Shown piece after piece: positions 9,465 through 17,131 of a DNA stretch of 64,000 nt. The notes under the pieces are model-generated. The model saw nothing but the letters and a program-made list of their open reading frames with translations. It did no database searches and was not told the DNA's origin. Numbering within the stretch: position 1 is the first letter of the stretch; each line of letters opens with the position of its first letter. Location: contig NZ_JACOPX010000006.1 in the NCBI RefSeq assembly GCF_015461835.1, positions 62,001 to 126,000 of the forward strand. The letters run 5' to 3'. This DNA is from Pseudomonas neuropathica. Its GTDB lineage: Bacteria; Pseudomonadota; Gammaproteobacteria; Pseudomonadales; Pseudomonadaceae. Position numbers and translations under genes: made by a program.

Positions 9465-11402
9465 ATGATTCGACCTTTCAACACCTCGGCTCCAACGTTC
9501 TTGTTCGGCTGCCTGTTCAGCCACGTGCTATTGGCGGATGACACGCCACTGGAACTCCATCAGCAAATCGTTTCCGCACCGTCGGTGGAGTCCACCACCG
9601 TCGCCGACATGGCCAGATTCGGCAGCAAGGTCGAAATCGTCAGCCGCGAACAGATCGAACGCGCCGGCCCCAGCGCCGATGTCAGCCGCGTCATGCAGAT
9701 GTTCATTCCCGGCCTGTATGTCGCGCCGAAAAATGGCCCGTTCGACTACGGCACCTATTCGCTGCTGGGCGGGCGCAACGACGACACGCTGATCCTGCTC
9801 GACGGCGTACGCCTGAACAATCGCCTGTACGGCGGCCTCTATCTGGACACCCTGCCGGCCAATGCCATCGAGCGCATCGAAGTACTCAAGGGCGGCCAGA
9901 GTCTGTTGTTCGGCACTCAGGCCGTGTCCGGCGTGATCAACATCGTCACCCGCAGCCCGCAGTCGCGCAAAGCCGCCGGCGAGGTGAATCTGGGCGTCGA
10001 CAGCTTTGGCGGCACCACCGAAGACGCCCGCGTCGAGAATATCTTCACTAACGGCTTCGGCGACCTCGGTTTGCTGGCATACGTCAGCCATAACGTCTCC
10101 GACGGTTACCAGCCCTATCGCAACCGCGACATGAAAAACGATTCCGGCAAGGATCGCGCCTACGAAGTCACCACCTTCGGCGGCAAGGCGATTCAGTCGT
10201 TCGACAATGATTCGCGGCTGGAGCTGTTTTACCAATACGCCGACGCCAACCTCGATTTCGCCCGCCCGGTCGACAACCACAAGACCACTAACGACCGCGT
10301 GCAGCAGATCGCCACGGCGACCTTCGAGCAGACCGTCAATGAGCGCCTGAGCTACTTCGTCAAAGGCCATATCAACGACTGGGACACGCGTTATACCCGC
10401 GTCAACAACATGGAGGGTGGCGGCACCAAAGTCATTAACCACAACGACTATTGGGGCTTCACCGACTGGGGTGTGCAGGCCGAAGGCAAGGCTGAATTGC
10501 CCGGCGATCATGTGCTGGTGTTCGGCACCGACAATCAATGGTTCAAGGGCCAGGATGATGTGTTGATCATCGATAACGACAAGGCCGAAGCCCACGCTTT
10601 CTACACGCAACTGCGCCCGCAGATCGACGCCCTGCCCGACTGGCACCCGAGCATCGGCGTGCGTCACGAGTCCATGAGCGGCGGCGACAGTGCCACGGTC
10701 GGCATGCTCACTTCGCTGTACGACCTCAATGACAATTGGTCGGTGCGCGGCCAGTACGGCAGCGCCTACAAACTGCCGAACGCCGAGCAGCTGTTCGTCA
10801 ACGAGCCGGGCGACGAGATTGGCAATCGCAACCTGAAGCCGGAAAAAAGCCGCAATGCGGAGCTGGGTGTCGACTACAAAGGCTTTCTGCTCGAGCGCGA
10901 ATTCAGCGCCAGCGTGACCCTGTTCAAACGCAAGATCGACGACTTGATCACCCTCGACGACATTCAATGGGTCAACGGTGAAGGCCAGGTGCGCATGCGC
11001 GGATTCGAGGCCGACGCCAAACTCGCGCTCAACGATCAGTGGAGCCTGCAAGCGGACATGACGCGCAACCTCACCGAGTCGCGCACCGGCGTGACTATCA
11101 ACGATATCCCGAGTTTCTTCGCCCGCTCGCGCGTGGGTTATGAGTCGGAAAACCGCCTGTGGGGCGCCGGCGGTGCGATCCGCTATATCCGCGACATCAA
11201 AAGCTCGAAGCAAGTCGAGTACGGCAATTATTCCGTGGTCGATGCCGACGCTTATCGCTACCTCGACAACGCCCACCAACACCGTTTGAGCCTGCTGGTA
11301 GAGAACCTGTTCGACCGTGATTACGTCACCAGCCGCTCGAGCAACGTCGATAACCTCGGTCGGCCGTTCACCTCCGAAGTGCGCTACACGTACCGCTTCT
11401 GA
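9465..11402 (+). CDS. btuB: BtuB-like TonB-dependent vitamin B12/corrinoid receptor
   Basis: A TonB-dependent outer membrane receptor of 645 residues. A signal peptide ends near residue 24 (VLLA before DDTP). The plug domain (about 45-155) contains LLGGRNDDTLILLDGVRLN and ERIEVLKGGQSLLFGTQAVS, the standard plug motifs. A 22-strand barrel follows and ends in Phe (RYTYRF). The cobalamin riboswitch directly upstream is the best evidence that the ligand is cobalamin or a precursor. ATG 9465 was chosen over upstream starts, which would extend into the riboswitch. The stop overlaps the next start by 1 nt (TGATG), giving a three-gene operon with a [2Fe-2S] protein and a BtuF-like binding protein. 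Confidence 0.88.
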   Translation: MIRPFNTSAPTFLFGCLFSHVLLADDTPLELHQQIVSAPSVESTTVADMARFGSKVEIVSREQIERAGPSADVSRVMQMFIPGLYVAPKNGPFDYGTYSLLGGRNDDTLILLDGVRLNNRLYGGLYLDTLPANAIERIEVLKGGQSLLFGTQAVSGVINIVTRSPQSRKAAGEVNLGVDSFGGTTEDARVENIFTNGFGDLGLLAYVSHNVSDGYQPYRNRDMKNDSGKDRAYEVTTFGGKAIQSFDNDSRLELFYQYADANLDFARPVDNHKTTNDRVQQIATATFEQTVNERLSYFVKGHINDWDTRYTRVNNMEGGGTKVINHNDYWGFTDWGVQAEGKAELPGDHVLVFGTDNQWFKGQDDVLIIDNDKAEAHAFYTQLRPQIDALPDWHPSIGVRHESMSGGDSATVGMLTSLYDLNDNWSVRGQYGSAYKLPNAEQLFVNEPGDEIGNRNLKPEKSRNAELGVDYKGFLLEREFSASVTLFKRKIDDLITLDDIQWVNGEGQVRMRGFEADAKLALNDQWSLQADMTRNLTESRTGVTINDIPSFFARSRVGYESENRLWGAGGAIRYIRDIKSSKQVEYGNYSVVDADAYRYLDNAHQHRLSLLVENLFDRDYVTSRSSNVDNLGRPFTSEVRYTYRF

Positions 11403-11761
11403 TGAGTGAGATCAAAACCATCGACGGCGTCGACACGCACCCGGACTGGTCGCAGGTGCCCGAGCATGCACGCCATGTGTTCCTCTGCAGCGGCCCGCGC
11501 TGCACCCAGCGTGGTGCCTTGCAGTTATGGAAAACCCTGCGCCGGCATTTGCTCGCGCACGATCGCATCGAGACCCCGGGCGGTGTTTTGCTGACCCGTA
11601 CGCATTGTCAGTTCCCGTGCAATCTGGGGCCGATTGTGACGGTGTACCCGGAACGCTGCTGGTATGGCGTGCGCAGCAACGAAGAGGTGCAACGGTTGGT
11701 CGAGGGGCATCTGGTGGGCGGTGAAATTGTCGCGGATTTGCTGATCAAGGCGCGGGGATGA
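11402..11761 (+). CDS. Thioredoxin-fold (2Fe-2S) ferredoxin domain protein
   Basis: A 119-residue cytoplasmic protein of the thioredoxin-like [2Fe-2S] ferredoxin type (NuoE/Shethna-like). Four cysteines are placed as expected: Cys29 and Cys34 (FLCSGPRCTQ) and Cys69 and Cys73 (THCQFPCNLGP). Proteins of this type occur in B12 and cobalt gene sets as possible electron donors, for instance for corrin-ring or cobalt reduction; that role here is inference from position between btuB and a btuF-like gene under a B12 riboswitch. It overlaps the upstream stop by 1 nt and the downstream ATG by 4 nt. Confidence 0.85.
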   Translation: MSEIKTIDGVDTHPDWSQVPEHARHVFLCSGPRCTQRGALQLWKTLRRHLLAHDRIETPGGVLLTRTHCQFPCNLGPIVTVYPERCWYGVRSNEEVQRLVEGHLVGGEIVADLLIKARG

Positions 11762-12678
11762 GATCGATTATATTGGCACTTGGCGCCCTGCTCGGCTCAA
11801 CGCCTGTGCTCGCCGACAATTACCGCAATTGCGGCGAAGAATGGAGCGCGGTTCAGCCTTCGCGCATCGTCGCGCTCAATCAGCATGCGGCCGACATTGT
11901 GTTGGCGTTGGGCGCGGGGTCATCGTTGGTCGGGGTCGCCTATCTGGATGACACCGCTGCCGGCCAGCGCCCCTCCGCGTATTTCGGCGTGCCGGTGATC
12001 GCGCGGCAGTACCCGGCCAGCGAAGTGCTTTACGCTGCGAAGCCGGATCTGGTGATCGGCGGTTTTGCCACGGCGTTCGGCGACGGGGTGACCTCGCGCT
12101 CGGGGCTGGCGCGCAATGGCGTGGGTTCGTATCTGCTGGAGTCGGCCTGCAACGGGCACTCGCTGGATTATTTCGCGCATGTGCGCAATGACTTGCTGAC
12201 CTTGGGCAAGCTGCTGCACCAGCAGCAAAAAGCCCAAGCATTGATCGACTCCATGGAAAAGGACATTGCCAGCGCCCGAGCCTTGGCCGGTGCAGGTAAA
12301 CCGTTGTCCGTGTTCTACCTCGACAGCGAAGTCAAAGGTCTCGACAGCGAAGGTCGGCGTGGCTTTGTCACTCCGCTACTGGCGGCTGCCGGTGCACGCA
12401 ATGTGTTCGCCGACATCAACCTCTATCGAGTCACCGTCAACAGCGAAACCTTGCTGGCCAGCGACCCGGACGTGATTCTGCTGGCCGACGCCGACTGGTC
12501 GCCAGCCGCTCGCAAACGCTACCTGTTGACCCACGACCCGGTGCTCTCGCAACTGCGCGCGGTACGTGAAAACCGAATGATCGACATCCCCTTCACCCAT
12601 CTGCTGCCGACCTTCAACAGCGGCCGCGTCGCGTTGGAACTGGCCCGTCAGCTCAACGCCTTGAACAAAAATAAATGA
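11758..12678 (+). CDS. BtuF-like periplasmic substrate-binding protein (B12/Fe class)
   Basis: A 306-residue periplasmic binding protein of the Peripla_BP_2 (iron chelate/cobalamin) class. A signal peptide of about 19 residues ends at VLA before DNYRNC. The sequence then follows the class pattern: SRIVALNQHAADIVLALG, a variable first lobe, a long helix linker and a second lobe. No lipobox Cys is present, so it should be soluble. The gene starts inside the end of the [2Fe-2S] gene (ATGA overlap). No BtuCD-type permease or ATPase follows, so it must work with a transporter encoded elsewhere or have another role in corrinoid capture. Confidence 0.85.
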   Translation: MRSIILALGALLGSTPVLADNYRNCGEEWSAVQPSRIVALNQHAADIVLALGAGSSLVGVAYLDDTAAGQRPSAYFGVPVIARQYPASEVLYAAKPDLVIGGFATAFGDGVTSRSGLARNGVGSYLLESACNGHSLDYFAHVRNDLLTLGKLLHQQQKAQALIDSMEKDIASARALAGAGKPLSVFYLDSEVKGLDSEGRRGFVTPLLAAAGARNVFADINLYRVTVNSETLLASDPDVILLADADWSPAARKRYLLTHDPVLSQLRAVRENRMIDIPFTHLLPTFNSGRVALELARQLNALNKNK

Positions 12679-12728
12679 ACCCACCGCCCCCCACGTCACC
12701 TAACGAACAGACCATCAGGAGGTAGCCA

Positions 12729-12932
12729 ATGCAAATCGAAACCGTGTGGATCGTACTGGCGGCAGTTCTTCTGCTTATCGAACTCTGGGCCATCAATCGG
12801 GTGCGCAAGAGCGAGGGGAAATTGAGCAATAAAGGCGTGTGGATCGTGCTGATTGTGTTTGTGCCGTTGTTCGGGTTGATTGCCTGGGCGTTGGCGGGGC
12901 CCAAGCATGTCAGTCATAACTCAGCATCGTAG
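12729..12932 (+). CDS. PLDc_N-type small membrane protein
   Basis: A 67-residue protein with two hydrophobic helices (about 5-22 and 36-54) joined by a charged loop containing INRVRKSEGKLSNKG. W-I-V-L-I-V-F-V-P-L-F-G and the surrounding residues match the small N-terminal membrane domain of phospholipase D nuclease-like proteins, which is often found alone in proteobacteria. No catalytic domain is present, and the function is unknown. AGGAGG lies 6 nt before the ATG, so it is well translated. It follows the BtuF-like gene by 50 bp and might be co-transcribed. Confidence 0.8.
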   Translation: MQIETVWIVLAAVLLLIELWAINRVRKSEGKLSNKGVWIVLIVFVPLFGLIAWALAGPKHVSHNSAS

Positions 12933-13003
12933 TCAGGTCGCTAGAACCTCATCTATGCTGCACACCGCAATACGGCCGGCCAGGCGACAACAGGGAGGTT
13001 GCA

Positions 13004-13423
13004 TTGGCGAAGCGTATCGTAGTGATGGATGCCGGTATCGTCGGCACCTCTTTCGCGTATCACCTGCCCGGCAAAGATTCCCCCGAAGAGAGAACGACGT
13101 ACATGGAAGTGATCAACACATTACAACCCGCCGATTGTGCGGACATGCAAGACATCCGGAGTGAAATCAATCGTCTCGATCAGGCGGTTATCAAACTGCT
13201 GGGCAAACGTTTCCAGTACGTCATTGCCGCGTCGAAGTTCAAAACCTCAACGACGTCGGTTCGAGCACCTGAGCGCTTCCAGGCCATGTTGGCCACCCGC
13301 CGCGAATGGGCCTGCGCCGAAGGTTTGAACGCTGACGCGATCGAGAAAATGTACAGCGACCTGGTCAATCACTTCATCGCAGAAGAGATGAAGCACTGGA
13401 CGGCGCAGCAACCGCAACGTTGA
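13004..13423 (+). CDS. PchB-like chorismate mutase/isochorismate pyruvate-lyase with vestigial flavoprotein N-terminus
   Basis: Residues about 34-139 form an AroQ-fold helical domain closely like PchB (DIRSEINRLDQAVIKLLGKR, then AASKFK, APERF and a C-terminal FIAEEMKHW helix), which converts isochorismate to salicylate or chorismate to prephenate. The Gln expected in the last helix of PchB (AEQ-I-K) is Glu here (AEEMK), which may alter activity. The reading frame opens at TTG 13004 with AGGGAGG 5 nt upstream, and its first 21 residues (KRIVVMDAGIVGTSFAYHL) copy the FAD-binding start of DadA-like oxidoreductases. An internal ATG at 13103 would give the plain 106-residue enzyme, but it has a poor ribosome-binding site. 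No isochorismate synthase or siderophore genes are nearby. Confidence 0.78.
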   Translation: MAKRIVVMDAGIVGTSFAYHLPGKDSPEERTTYMEVINTLQPADCADMQDIRSEINRLDQAVIKLLGKRFQYVIAASKFKTSTTSVRAPERFQAMLATRREWACAEGLNADAIEKMYSDLVNHFIAEEMKHWTAQQPQR

Positions 13424-13553
13424 CGTCTTTGCCGGAGTTTTTCACTGGCTCACGAACATGCGGCGCGTGCTGTCGACCACCGCCCGCGTGTGTCCGATGA
13501 TTTCTTTTTCAACCACAACGCCACATCCCCCACGAAATCAAGGAGCGCTATTC

Positions 13554-14036
13554 ATGGAAGAAGTCATTACCTACCGCACCGCCACCGCTGCAGATGCTCT
13601 GGCGATGTGCGAATTGGGCCAATTGCTCAACTCGGTACACCACGCCGCTCGCCCTGATATCTACGCCGCCGCCACCGAAGATTTTGCCCGCGATTTGCCG
13701 CACTGGGCCGGGGTATTCGAAAAGCCTGGCCAGATCGTCTTCATCGCCAGCGCCGGTGAACGGCCCGTGGCGTTCATTACGGCCATCCTGTCCGCCAGTT
13801 CCGGCCCGCTGATGCAACCGCAGAATGTGGTGCGCATCGGCTCGGTGTGTGTCGCCGAGCCGTTCTGGGGCAAAGGCATTGGCCGCGCACTGATTCAACG
13901 AGTAAAAGACTGGGCCATCGAGCAGAATGCTCAGGACTTGCGCCTGACGGTGTGGCCATTCAACGAGCGCGCGGTACGCATGTATGCCGAGTTCGGCTTC
14001 GAAACCCGTGCCCTGGAGATGGGCGTGCGTTTGTGA
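13554..14036 (+). CDS. GNAT family N-acetyltransferase
   Basis: A 160-residue acetyltransferase of the GNAT superfamily. The acetyl-CoA binding segment is visible as VCVAEPFWGKGIGRALIQRV (R/Q-x-x-G-x-G/A type, here WGKGIG), and the C-terminal NERAVRMYAEFGFE is the usual beta6-alpha4 block. Substrate unknown. ATG 13554 is chosen because AAGGAG lies 8 nt upstream (aaggagcgctattc); the longer frame from 13458 has no family support. The next gene starts 20 bp later, so co-transcription with the phytanoyl-CoA dioxygenase-like gene is likely. Confidence 0.88.
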   Translation: MEEVITYRTATAADALAMCELGQLLNSVHHAARPDIYAAATEDFARDLPHWAGVFEKPGQIVFIASAGERPVAFITAILSASSGPLMQPQNVVRIGSVCVAEPFWGKGIGRALIQRVKDWAIEQNAQDLRLTVWPFNERAVRMYAEFGFETRALEMGVRL

Positions 14037-14055
14037 GGAGCGGACACGTCCGATC

Positions 14056-14766
14056 ATGAATAACCGTGAACAGCTCCATCAACAAGGTTTCGCCCTGCTC
14101 CGTCATGCCATACCCGCCGAATGGCTGGACGACCTGCGCCAGGCGTTCGATGCGGGTGTGCTGCCGTCAGATCGCTGGCCCGTCCCACGGGGTCAGGACT
14201 GGCGTCATTCGCTGTTGGATGACCAGGCGACCGTGCGCGCGGTGTGCCGCTTGCCAACGGTGTTGGCCGTGGTCGGTGAGCTGATCGCCGAGCGCTTCTT
14301 CCTGTCCCAGGTTGAGGGTCGCGAACCGCTTGCGGGGGGCGGCCATCAGCAGCTGCATCGCGACTTGTCCGCGCAACGCCCCGGCGACTGTGCGGTGGCC
14401 TTGGCTTTTTTCGATGACTATGGTGCCGACAACGGCGCGACCCGCATCGTCCCCGGCAGCCATCGCCCGGCGCCGGGAGCGCCACCGGTAGACGTCAATG
14501 ATGAGTCGGGGTCAGTCCAGCTCACGGGCCGTGCGGGCGATATTCTGGTGTTCGATGTCGACCTGCTGCATGCCGGCACCAGGAATCTGCTGGGTGGGCG
14601 CCGGCGTTCGGTTCTGATCAACTATTGGGCCGAGCCGCTGTACGCATCTCACCGGCAAACCGTGGGCCTGCGAAATATCCGCATGGACCCTATCGAATGG
14701 TTCGATCCTGCCGACAACATCCTGGTGGACACCGAGGGGTTTAACGGCGCAAGTTTCCCCGTATAA
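14056..14766 (+). CDS. Phytanoyl-CoA dioxygenase (PhyH) family Fe(II)/2-oxoglutarate oxygenase
   Basis: A 236-residue non-heme iron oxygenase of the PhyH family. The facial triad can be placed: H-x-D in QLHRDLSAQ and the distal His in DVDLLHAGTRN, with GATRIVPGSH between them being a typical PhyH strand motif; an Arg after the distal His (RRRSVLINYW) would bind 2-oxoglutarate. The hydroxylation substrate cannot be read from the sequence. It sits 20 bp after the GNAT gene and 36 bp before a methyltransferase with a regulatory domain, suggesting a small tailoring operon acting on one metabolite. Confidence 0.85.
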   Translation: MNNREQLHQQGFALLRHAIPAEWLDDLRQAFDAGVLPSDRWPVPRGQDWRHSLLDDQATVRAVCRLPTVLAVVGELIAERFFLSQVEGREPLAGGGHQQLHRDLSAQRPGDCAVALAFFDDYGADNGATRIVPGSHRPAPGAPPVDVNDESGSVQLTGRAGDILVFDVDLLHAGTRNLLGGRRRSVLINYWAEPLYASHRQTVGLRNIRMDPIEWFDPADNILVDTEGFNGASFPV

Positions 14767-14802
14767 AAGCCACTTTCTATTACGATTCAAGAGGCTGCAC
14801 CC

Positions 14803-16344
14803 ATGAGCAACGCCTGGAACGAAGGTTATTTCACCGACGAAGGCTACACCTACAGCTATAGCCGGGAAATCAATCCGGTATTCCAGCGTTACTGCCTGTT
14901 GTTGCGCGGCGTTGCCGGTCTGGACAATCCCGACGGTTATCACTGTGAACTCGGCTTTGGCCAGGGTGTGTCGATCAATATCCACGCCACGGCGAGCCCT
15001 GCCGGCTTCGTCGGGACCGACTTCCACCCCGGTCAGGCGGCCCATGCCATTGAGCTGGCGGAACTCAGCAACAACGGCGCAAAACTCTATGACGACAGCT
15101 TTGAGCAACTGCTGGCGCGCCATGATCTGCCGCAATTCGACAGCATCAGCCTGCACGGCATCTGGACCTGGGTCAGCCGTGACAACCAGAAACTGATTGT
15201 CGAATTCGCTCGGCGCCACCTCAAACCGGGTGGTCATCTGTACGTCAGTTACAACGCATTCCCGGGCTGGTCGCCTGCGGCGCCGTTGCGCCAATTGTTC
15301 AGCCTGCACGACCGTTTCGCCAATCACTCGACGCGCGCAGATCAGCGCATCGACGCCGCGTTGCAGTTTTCCGAAGCGCTGCTGGCGGCCAACCCCAAGT
15401 ACGCCATTGCCGCGCCAAGTCTGGGCGCCCGACTGCAGACCATCAAAGGTCAGGACCGCCAATACGTCGCCCACGAATATTTCAATCGCGACTGGAACTG
15501 CATGTATTTCGCCGACATGGTGGATGCGCTAGCCCCGGCCAAGCTCGATTACGTCACGACAGCGGTGCCGATGGATTCGGTCGACGCACTCAATCTGAGT
15601 GCCGAAGCCCTGACCTTTCTCGACGGTATCGAGCACCCGGTGATGCGCGAGCAGGCACGTGACTACTTCGTCAATCAGTCTTTCCGTCGTGATCTGTACG
15701 TGCGGGGCGCCAACCGGCTCTGCGCCGCAGAGCGCCGGGCGCGCATGCTCAAAACGCGCTTTGTCCTCATGCAACCAGCAGAAAACGTAGCGTCGAGCGT
15801 CACCGGCCCCGCTGGCGAAGCGTCTTTGCAAGCGGAAATCTACGGCCCGCTGCTCGATGCCCTCGCGGGCCAGACGTATGAAGCCAAAACGATGCAGCAG
15901 TTATTCGATACGGTGTCGCCAATCGCCTATGACGATCTGGAACAGGCGCTCGCCATCCTGGTCGGCATGGGTGCGGTAGCCCCGTGCCAGAGCGAAGCCG
16001 CCGAGGCGCGGGTGTACGAACGCTGCGCCGCGTTCAACCTGCAACTGTGCAAGCGCGCGCTGTTCAACGCCGACATTCAGGTGTTGAGCAGCCCGGTCAC
16101 CGGCGGTGGCATCATGGTCAGCCGCTTCCAGCAACTGTTCCTCATTGCAATCCGCCAAGGTAAACAACACCCGGCAGAGTGGGCGCAACTGGCGTGGAGC
16201 GTCATCGCCGAACAAAACGAAGTGTTGGTCAAGGACGGCAAAACGCTGACCACCGCCGAAGCCAACATCGCCGCACTGACCGAGCAAGCGCAGGCCTTTG
16301 CCGAGCAATCGCTGATCGTGCTGAGTGCGTTGAAAATCGTCTGA
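14803..16344 (+). CDS. Class I SAM methyltransferase with methyltransferase regulatory domain
   Basis: A 513-residue cytoplasmic protein. The SAM-binding motif I is CELGFGQGVSINIHA (about residues 46-60) followed by VGTDFHPGQ with the acidic ribose-contacting residue; LHGIWTWVSRDNQ and HLKPGGHLYVSYN match motifs post-II and III. The middle (about 215-310) fits the MethyTransf_Reg domain (PF10119), and the rest is a helical C-terminal region. Proteins with this layout occur beside surface or peptide-modification genes, but the target is unknown. AGAGG lies about 9 nt before the ATG. Probably the last gene of the GNAT-PhyH-methyltransferase unit. Confidence 0.87.
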   Translation: MSNAWNEGYFTDEGYTYSYSREINPVFQRYCLLLRGVAGLDNPDGYHCELGFGQGVSINIHATASPAGFVGTDFHPGQAAHAIELAELSNNGAKLYDDSFEQLLARHDLPQFDSISLHGIWTWVSRDNQKLIVEFARRHLKPGGHLYVSYNAFPGWSPAAPLRQLFSLHDRFANHSTRADQRIDAALQFSEALLAANPKYAIAAPSLGARLQTIKGQDRQYVAHEYFNRDWNCMYFADMVDALAPAKLDYVTTAVPMDSVDALNLSAEALTFLDGIEHPVMREQARDYFVNQSFRRDLYVRGANRLCAAERRARMLKTRFVLMQPAENVASSVTGPAGEASLQAEIYGPLLDALAGQTYEAKTMQQLFDTVSPIAYDDLEQALAILVGMGAVAPCQSEAAEARVYERCAAFNLQLCKRALFNADIQVLSSPVTGGGIMVSRFQQLFLIAIRQGKQHPAEWAQLAWSVIAEQNEVLVKDGKTLTTAEANIAALTEQAQAFAEQSLIVLSALKIV

Positions 16345-16378
16345 TCGGGGTGGTTGGTGCGCAGAGGGGCAGGAAATC

Positions 16379-16861
16379 TTAATCAAACGCCCCGTTGAGC
16401 ACCTCATAAATCAGGCCGGTGGCCAGCGCGACCAGTATCAGATCCGTACCCGCCTGCTGCCATTCGTAGCCATCGTAATGCGGCAGATGACCGGCCAAAC
16501 GCCCATCGAGCTTTTTCGCGATACCGGGCGGCAATGGCTTGCCGGGTGCAAGATTCTTTTGAATGCCCGGTGGTAGCGCAGGCCCCGGGTTCCAGTAGTC
16601 GCGGTAGCCATCAACAATCCCGAGCACATTGCCGCGATCGATACTTGGGCCATGACTCCAGTCACCACCAGAGTTGTTGCCCTTGTTGCCGTTACCTTTC
16701 TGGTTACCGTGGCCCTGCACATTCTGCGAATTACCTTTGCCATTGCCCTGGCCCTTTCCATTACCGGGATCAGCCAATGCCATCGCCGAGCTGACAACCA
16801 GCGCAAGAGAGGAAATCGTTGCAATCAACGTGCGTGACTTGATCATGCGGCGAGCCTTCAT
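16379..16861 (-). CDS. CigR-like (RcnB-type) exported protein
   Basis: A 160-residue exported protein. A signal peptide (about residues 1-30, ending near AMALA) is followed by a low-complexity Gly/Asn/Lys/Gln segment (GNGKGQGNGKGNSQN and onwards, about 31-65). The C-terminal domain contains LPPGIQKNLAPGKPLPPGI and a terminal hydrophobic stretch (GTDLILVALATGLIYEVL). The PPGI...KPLPPGI pattern is that of CigR-family proteins, named from the Salmonella SPI-3 anti-virulence regulator, and is related to RcnB. ATG 16861 is favoured because AGGAG lies 10 nt upstream. Function in Pseudomonas is not established. Confidence 0.82.
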   Translation of the reverse strand: MKARRMIKSRTLIATISSLALVVSSAMALADPGNGKGQGNGKGNSQNVQGHGNQKGNGNKGNNSGGDWSHGPSIDRGNVLGIVDGYRDYWNPGPALPPGIQKNLAPGKPLPPGIAKKLDGRLAGHLPHYDGYEWQQAGTDLILVALATGLIYEVLNGAFD

Positions 16862-17131
16862 GGTGGGATGCTCCTGTGTCATCTTGACGTTACCCGTCAG
16901 CTTAGTTTATTCCGGCTGACCGATCGTCGATTACGCCCAGCCCATCGACTCCCGTCCGGAACCCGCATCATCTGGTTGCCCAAGCGCTTCGGGCATTTCT
17001 CGATCGAAATTCTCGAAGAGAAGGCGCTGGGGGCATTTATCGAGGCAGCATTTGCTTGCGGATGAAACTCCGCCGCCCCTGATCGATACGTCTACGCTCT
17101 CTCCATCGCCGCCACGCCTGGAGACTTCGCC

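Noticed and set aside
9528-11282. 584-codon minus-strand frame opposite the BtuB-like gene
   Set aside because: Shadow of the receptor gene; no motif, no ribosome-binding site.
13458-13553. N-terminal extension of the GNAT gene to the ATG at 13458
   Set aside because: The extension is not like the family, and the ATG at 13554 has a good AAGGAG site.
16868-17065. Plus-strand frame of 65 codons before the alpha/beta hydrolase
   Set aside because: No ribosome-binding site or family. The end (IIWLPKRFGHFSIEIL) looks like a possible gene remnant, but I could not place it.
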